Translations under genes and position numbers: made by a program | The notes under the pieces: generated by a model | Database searches by the model: none | What the model saw: only the letters and a program-made list of their open reading frames with translations | Told to the model about the DNA's origin: nothing | Shown here: in pieces, positions 35,101 to 44,100 of the stretch | How positions within the stretch are numbered: the first letter of the stretch is position 1 | Layout: every line of letters begins with the position of its first letter | DNA from: Endomychus coccineus | Lineage: Eukaryota; Arthropoda; Insecta; Coleoptera; Endomychidae | Assembly: GCA_958510875.1 (NCBI GenBank) | Contig: OY294069.1 | Location: forward strand, 163,493,111-163,557,110 | Length of the DNA: 64,000 bases | Direction: 5' to 3'

Positions 35101-38100
35101 TTTTAAGGTGTATGAATGATCCTGAGAACCTGAAGTAATGCAAAAAAAAATTTTTGATTCGAACTTACATGTTTTTTTTTTATTATAGCTAAAATCCCGG
35201 CTCACAATTTTCTTAAAATTACAAATATCTATTGGGTATTTATAAAAGAATTTTACGGATTTGCATTAAACTACTCATCAAAATGCTTTATTAATATCTG
35301 TGTATATTGTATTTTGGTAATCAAAGGCATATTGTTGATAAAAAATTGATTTGAAAAGCTTAAGGAAGAAGAATAATGTTGTTTTTATAAACCTAGATTG
35401 AAGACTTTTTCCACACTTCTTAATCTGTTCATCAATTTATGCAGGAATCATAAACTGCTTAGAGCCTAGTAATAATTTTCTTTACAGTGTTAGTGTTTTT
35501 CCTATCTGATCAAAATGTGTAGACTAATGAGATATTTATACGATCCACAAAGATTGAATATTATCTTATTTCTCATATTTGGAATTGCACAGTATTTTTC
35601 ACTTAACGTAATTTGAACGGGTCAACCTAGCTACTTATCGAATAAAGCGTATTCCATCTATATTTGGAATAACTTCGTGACTGATTACTTTCTTCCTTAT
35701 AGAAAGGAGAAGTAGAAGTTGTCGGCGTTTGCTCGTCTTTCATCACCCACATATCGTCGGTTAGATTGTACTGTCCGAACGATCTGAGGTCGAAAGATGC
35801 CCGAAAAAGCATGCACAAATCGATCAAAGAGGTGAAGAAAAGATTTCCTGAAGGACCGCCTCTGCTGAACCCAATCAAAGATATGAAAATCAATGAACCC
35901 GACTTTGAGGATATAGTAGACAAGATCGAAATTTTGGAGAAAAAGTGAGTGAATTTTTGATTCCTACTTTCTGTTTCTTCCATGTGCATGTAGATAAAGT
36001 TTTACAGGGCGCTTTTTTCTTACAATGTTTAAACTAACCATATTTTTAAAATTCATCAGTGCTGCCCCAAAATTTTATGGCTAAGAATGTAGTTGGGCAT
36101 TTAAGAACCTCCCGGTAGATTTCCATATTTCATCATTGTGTTTACTTAACTTAGTGATATACAACAAAGTAACTGTATTTGATATTTTTTGAGGAAACTA
36201 GAATAAAGATTTAATGCAAAATTGAGACAATTTAGAAAAGAACAGTAGACTGATACCGTGGAAAACATATTCAGGTCGCCAAATGAAGTGATTCTGGATT
36301 TAGTTTATATTCATAATGAATGTCTGCAGATGATAAAAAGGAACATGTCGAGCTTTAAGCGGTACTTTCTTCTTATGCACTTAATAAAAAAATAACAATA
36401 ACAAACAGAAATACTACAAAAGTTGTTTGAATATTTCATTCGCTTCCAAAAATTTCAAAATGTTTTTTTCTACAGATGATACAGCTTCGAGAATCTGATA
36501 ATAAAATAAATCCAGAATCACTTCATCACATTCAAGATAAATGATAGACTATCACATTTAATTTTGACGTAAAAAAAAAAAACTAGAAATGTGTTTTAAG
36601 CTTGGAGAATAGATGAATTAGTGCGTGGCAAAGTTCTCTTCGCAAATCTTTCGATTTGGTTACTTAATCGCATTTGCTTAAAGATAATGAAATAAATTAT
36701 TTATTTCATCATAGTTTACACCACTAAATAATATTCAAATTAATGTTTTCAAGAAAAAATTTTTTTTTCTGGGAATCGAACCCGAGACTACAGAGTGGGA
36801 GCAACTGTCCTAGCTCATCGCCGTTTGATACAAAATGTTGAAAGGACGGTGTAAATTTAAGTTTACTTCAATAATTGGATTTTGTTGAAAGCAGTTTTAA
36901 ATTAACCTAAATTTACTGTAAAAGTTTTGAATCGATTCAATGTAGATATACTTTAAGAATTATGATTTTTTCAAATTTTCAACCCTTTAGAAACATTTAT
37001 ACGATTTCCCTGAAAACAATAGGGTTCGTCACCTATCAGCAAACGATATTTTGTCAAAATCTCAATATGATTAGGATCTTTCGTTTTTAAGTTATCGTGT
37101 GATATTTTCTAGGTAATTTTAACAAAAATTGCGAAATTATCTAATTTGGCCATTTTACTGACATTAAATTGGCCAATTTCTAGCTAAAGTGGTCGAAAAT
37201 GGTAAATCTAACTTCGGAATCGTGATCAGCGACCTCGAAAATCCCCGAGTGGAGTTTTTCAATAATTTTCCAATGAATTGACCATGAAAATTGGCCAATT
37301 TCCAGTTTAACAATTGAAAAATGTCCAAGCGACCAGATCTTAAAGTTCAATATCGTCCAGTATGCATCCAGGAACGATTTGCAAAAAAAAATTGATTGGT
37401 TCAGTCTGTTTTTTTTCCGAACTTTTTTGCTAAATTGACTCGACTAATAATAAAATAAAACACTTTTACTTTGTTTTTTATCACATATATTATAGAAACA
37501 ATATCGTGACTATAGTTTCGATTTGCTGCTGGATTTGTTTCTTTAATATATGTGATGAAAGAAATATTTACTATTTTCAACAATTAAATTTGTAAACCAA
37601 CCAGATGTCACTTGAAAACAAATGGAACGGCCCTTTTCTCCAATGATTCCAAAATCTAATGATTTCTGTTAGTTATTATGTTTATGCCTGGAATTTCCGA
37701 AATGCACAAATGCCTAATCAGGCATTTGTGATACTTCAGAGAAGAAAAACACAATTTTTACCTAAAAACGGATCTACCTCAGATTAAAATTTTGTCTAAA
37801 AATAAATAAATAATAAAAATGGGGAAACAAGTGAAAAAGTTAAGTTTGCTATGAATCTGTGACAGATACAAAAAAGTTAAAGAGGCACTTTCTGATGGCA
37901 ATTGAAGGATAAATACCCGGATTTTGTATTATACAGCAGTGGCGGCTCCTCGAAGGAGGCTAAGGAGGCTCAGCCTCCTCACAAATTTATCTTGTTGATC
38001 ATTCTTCATTTTATTTCCTGTTACTCTAATAATTTTTTAAATTTTACAATTAATTCCCCGTTCTCAGTAGTTATTTTTAATCTGGCAACAGTGCCCTGAG

Positions 38101-41100
38101 GCTAGACTCTCTATATATCTCAAACGCTGAGCATGTGTTGTTCAACACAGTTGCCGTTTTTCCGACCAGTCAATCGCCAAATAAGGTGAAACAGCGAAAA
38201 CGGCAACACCCTCCGGAGGATAGCCTGCCGCCCGCCTTTAAGTTCAGTACAGTCGGTGTGGTACGGAATACGACACATGCGTGTTGCGTCAGTGCTTGTT
38301 TTGTTTTATGCGGGTATAATGGTTGAGTGACACCACGCGAAATAAGGTTAGATTGGAATTCGTCTGTTCGGTAAATTATTAATTGTAAAAATGGACAACT
38401 AGTGGAAAGATTTTTAGGGTTCTACGATGTTAGTTCGGGAAGAACAGCGGTCAATTTATTCAATTTTTTAATGGAAACATTTCAACGATTCGACTTTGCG
38501 AATAAATCATACTTACGACGGCATCTGTAATGGCGGGACATTTAAACAAACGGTCTTCAAACAAACGAACGTAAGTTTTAAATAACATAGTAGGAAACAG
38601 AATTCCCTGTAATGCTCGAACTCGATGGAATTTTACATCACGTGCAATGTTTAGTATACCATCCATAAAAATAAAGACAAATTAATTGAAACATTTGATT
38701 TTGTATTAAACAGTGATGACTTTTCAACAGATCAGGTTTCATTAAATGCTGCTGTTGGTTTAAAATCTTATTTAGAAAATGAAGAATTTTTGTTTTTTCT
38801 TGATACTTTTAAATTAATATTTTAACATAAATTCACTAATATAATTTATTCAAGAGATCGTTTAAAACATCTCATTGATAAAATTTCAAATTTCCGTTAT
38901 ATAGAATTTAATTTTAATATTTTATTTGGAAATTATTCAACTGATGAGGCTTCTCCCGTGAAAAGGAGGAAAACATATAATTTGTTAGACAAGAAACTAC
39001 ATTATAAACAACTTTTTTATGAAATTGTAGATACTATTAAAGGTCAAATATTGAGATTCGATTTTCCGATTTACATGAATTGAAGTTTTTCGATTTGACG
39101 AATAGAAGATTTTTCGAATCTTTTTCAAAAGAGTTTCTCAATACACTTTCAGATAACTTAGTTCTAAAATATAATTTTTTTGATAAAATAGCGCTGCACA
39201 ATGAATTATACTGGGATAAAGATATTTCAGGCCAGTACGACAGTCACGCCGATATGATAAAATATATGATAGATAATGATTTGCTACAAGTCTTACCTCA
39301 GTTTTATAAACTACTTTGTCTGACAGTCACCATTCCCGTCACGTCGGCATCGGTGGAGAGATCATTTTCTACTCTCAAACGAATTAAAACATACATGCGA
39401 AATACAATGGGCCAAAATCGTTTATACAATGTTAGTTTAATATCTATTGAAAAAGATTTAGTAAAACACTTAAAACATAATGATACATTTTATGACAATA
39501 CTATTGATCATTTTTCGCAAATTAAAGACCGTAGAATTTCGTTAATATATAAAAAAGTTGATAAAATTAATAAAAAAAAACAAAATATGAAAAATTCCAA
39601 AAAAAAAGAAAAAAATTAAAAGTCCAAAAAAAAATAAAAAACAAAAAACGAACGAAAAAAATTTTGTGAGCAAGAGAAACTCTATACCTCCACGTTGGTT
39701 CTTGCTGGGTAACAATTAATTTTGTCACTGAAGTAGCTGGTACGGTCGCTGTGCGAAGGTTAAATTAATTGACTGAATATAGTATATTTTTACAAAAACG
39801 TTTTATGTCCAGCCTCCTCTCTCAAAAAGTTCACGAGCCGCCACTGTTATACAGGGTGTTATAACTTTTTAGGGCAAGTTGATCCCAACAACTGCTCATA
39901 TCTGAACCACTGGTTAGCAGAGAGAGTTTATTCTAATACGTTTTATGACGCTTTTTATGCTTGTACTGTGTATCAAATTTTGTCAAAAAATTTAGACGAA
40001 ATGAAAACGTTTATTTTTTTAGAAAACGTTAAAATCTAGTATCTCCCTTAAATGACCCTAAAATGAAAAAGTCTATACAACAAACTGGCATTATTTTTCG
40101 AAGCTCTATCGTCGCTAGTAGCTTGTTCATTTAAAAGTGAATCACCCTGTATAGTCTATTGAACATTAATGTCTTTGTGAAACTTTCAAAACTGTAGACG
40201 AATATTCATTTCGCGGTTTTTTCAGAATGTACGACCATCCGATGCATAAAGATCCGCTATTGAACAGCGAATATTCAAAATATGAAAAGAAAGTAGTGTG
40301 TCGAAACGAGCTGAAAGTGGCCAGGCAAAAATTGCTCGAGGCCAAATCGGTTTTACAACTGGACGAGCTCAAGTGTCGAAAACGTGTACTTAGAAGGCTG
40401 GGTTACTGCACAAATACAGATGTAATACAACTGAAGGGCCGAGTGGCCTGCGAACTTAGCAGGTAGTACCTTTCTACAAATTTCTATGCCATAAATTTCC
40501 AAGAATTTTGTTGTTTATTTCACAGTGCGGACGAACTTCTCATCACCGAGATGCTCTTCAATGGTGTGTTCGGTAACTTATCGGCGGCCCAAGCTTGTTC
40601 GTTACTCAGTACTTTCGTGTGCGACGAGAAGAGCAACGACACCCCCAAACTGACCGATGAATTATCAGGCCCCCTGAGACAAATGCAGGTGAGTGATTTG
40701 CTAATTAGCATTCTCGAGATAATACTTAATCCGGGACTATTGTTCGCCTTCCAGATTTTGTCAACCCTAATTGCGGGTCAGATGTAATTACCTATTTTAT
40801 CATTCCCAGATTTCAATGGCTTAGGTATTTCGTAGAAATGAGAATTATATTATCATAAATGAGAACTATTAGGAATTATTCAGAATTAGACACTTGGTCT
40901 AATAGTATTGCTAATAAGTTATTCTTATCTGATTTAAGTGAACACGTGGGAAAATTTCAACTCATATTTCGATTTGAAGCATTTATGTATTTTATGATTC
41001 TATTACATTATAGGATATATCCAATATACACAGTATCCTAATTTAATTATATGGATTTTGCCACATTAGTAAAATATTCCAAAAAAGATTTTTGTTCTCG

Positions 41101-44100
41101 TGATTGTTAAATGCGACGTATTCTATTCATTCAATGAAATAACCAAATGAGCAAATAAAATGGAATCAAATGTAAAATATGTTATTGTTTGGTTTTCATG
41201 TAATCGCGCTGGATAATTATAATTATTAATATTTTTATTCGTATCTAAAACAGTAAGAATTTTGGGCCGAACGCTTTCTATCATATTGGGATGAAACAGG
41301 CGGTTGCAATATTGTAGATTTGGTATTACCAGGCCATTGAACAAATTAATAATTTTATCGATAAATATTTATTTTCTACAAACATTCTTATCTGGCAAAA
41401 ATATTAAAATGAATCCAATTTTATTTAATTTGGTTTATTTGAGTAGTTTTGCCTGAAAAACATTTGAGTGATTAAATAAAAATGTATTTGATATAATTTG
41501 AGAAACAGTTTTATTTGGAAACATTCATTTGTGAACCAATTTGTAGAAAAACAATTATTTAAGATGTTATATGCAGATAAACCTAACCAGCTTAATGTAA
41601 ATGAGGTTTTATCGAGGACGAGCCACTTTTCCCAGTATAAAAGTCAATTACGCATTGCTATTGGTTAAAATAACAAGTCTCATTTTGACATGTGAAGAAA
41701 ATAATCGAAATAAAAAATTGTCGGTAAATTTTCACCAGAACATGACCTAGTGTCTTTGAGGAAAATAATAACATTAATTCGAATCCTTCCTTCAAATATT
41801 AAGAACAATTAACTATAAATAACAAATAGTCACACTTATCCACTAAAAATACACTGGAAAACTGAACTGGAAAATTTCAACTCTTATTTCGATTTGAAGC
41901 ATTTATGTATTTTATGATTCGATTACATTATAGGATATTTCCAATATACACAGTATCCTAATTTAATTATATGGATTTTTCCACATTAGTAAAATATTTC
42001 AAAAAAATACTAGTTCTCGTGGTTGTTGAATGCGACCATATTCTATTCATTCAATGAAATAACCAATTGAGCAAATAAAATGGAATCAAATGTAAAATAT
42101 TTTATGACTTTGGTTTTCATGTAATCGCGCTGAATAATTATAATTATAAATATTTCTATTCGTAACTAAAACAGTAAGAATTTTGGGCCGAACGCTTTCT
42201 ATCATATTGGGATGAAACAGGCGGTTGCAATATTGTAGATTTGGTATTACCAGGCCATTGAACAAATTAATAATTTTATCGATAAATATTTATTTTCTAC
42301 AAACATTCTTATCTGGCAAAAATATTAAAATGAATCCAATTTTATTTAATTCGGTTTATTTGAGTGGTTTTGCCTGAAAAACATTTGAGTGATTAAATAA
42401 AAATTTATTTGATATAATTTGAGAAACGGTTGTATTTGGAAACATTCATTTGTGAACCAATTTGTAGAAAAACAATTATTTAAGATGTTATATGCAGATA
42501 AACCTAACCAGCTTAATGTAAATGAGGTTTTATCGAGGACGAGCCACTTTTCCCAGTATAAAAGTCAATTACGCATTGCTATTGGTTAAAATAACAAGTC
42601 TCATTTTGACATGTGAAGAAAATAATCGAAATAAAAAATTGTCGGTAAATTTTCACCAGAACATGACCTAGTGTCTTTGAGGAAAATAATAACATTAATT
42701 CGAATCCTTCCTTCAAATATTAAGAACAATTAACTCTATAAATAACAAATAGTCACACTTATCCACTAAAAATACACTGGAAAACTGAACTAGAAAATTT
42801 CAACTCATATTTCGTTTTAATGCATCTATCTTTTTCATGATTCAATTACAGTATATATCCAATATACACAGTATCCTAATTTAATTATATGGATTTTTCC
42901 ACATTAGTAAAATATTCCAAAAAAGATATTTGTTCTCGTGATTGTTAAATACGACCATATTCTATTCATTCAATGAATTGAGCAAATAAAATGGAATCAA
43001 ATGTAAACTATTTTATGGCTTGGTTTTCATGTAATCGCGCTGGATAATTATAATTATTAATATTTTTATTCGTAATTAAAATAGTAAGAATTTTGGGCCG
43101 AACGTTTTCATATTGGGATGAAACATGGCGGTTGCCACTTAGTATTGCAATATTCTAGATTTGGTATTACCAGGCCATTTAACAAATCAGTAATTTTATC
43201 GATAAATATTTATTTTCTACGAAAACATTCCTATCTGGCAAAAATATGAAAATGAATCCGATTTTATTTAGTTCGGTTTGTTTGAGTGGTTTCGCCTGAA
43301 AAACAATTGAGTGATTAAATCAAAATATTTAATTATAATTTAATTATATTCAATATAATTTGAGAAACAGTTTTTTTTCTTTTGCGAACCAATTTGTAGA
43401 AAAATAATTATTTAAGATGCTGTATGCAGATAAACCTAACCAGCTTAATGTAAATAAAGTTTTATCGAGGACGAGCCACTTTTATCAGTATAATAGACAA
43501 TTACGCATTGCTATTGGTTGAAATAACTAAGTCTTATTTTGACATGTGAAAAAAATAATCGAAATAAAAAATTGGCGGCAAATTTTCACCAGAACATGAC
43601 CTAGTGCTCTTTGAGAAAAATAATAACATTAATTCGAATTAATTACTTCTAATTTTATAGAATCTTTCCTTCAAATTGAACTCTATGAATAACAAAGTCA
43701 CGCTTATCCACTAAACATACAATTGAACTGGAAAATTTCAATCAATTGATATTTGGGCTACCAGCTTGATGATAATATTGCTCAACTCGTTCAAAAACTC
43801 GCAGACTGGATTTTCCAACCTTTTGCAATGAATATCACTGAGTAGGCATTTGGGCCTGAAAAAGACTGGTGCGTTTAGTTGATATATGCTAATAAAGATT
43901 CTTGACCCAGTATGAATTATATATAAAAAAAATTCTCGGGAAATAGGTCACATTAACACTCTGTTTTAAATTTTCGTCTTTACGTACGTTTCGGTCTCAC
44001 GACCAACATCTATTTCCCGAGAATTTTTATATATGGTTGATATATGCACAACTGCGTAGATTAAAACCGAATATAAATAGAATAATAGACTTTGCATTGG

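Noticed and set aside
38940..38970. CTGATGAGG... as a possible hammerhead core
   Set aside because: It belongs to the hAT transposase coding remnant and has no matching stem I or GAAA-stem III arrangement.
40950..43740. CRISPR-like or integron-like array
   Set aside because: The repeats are about 920 bp contiguous tandem units without spacers, in a eukaryotic intron.
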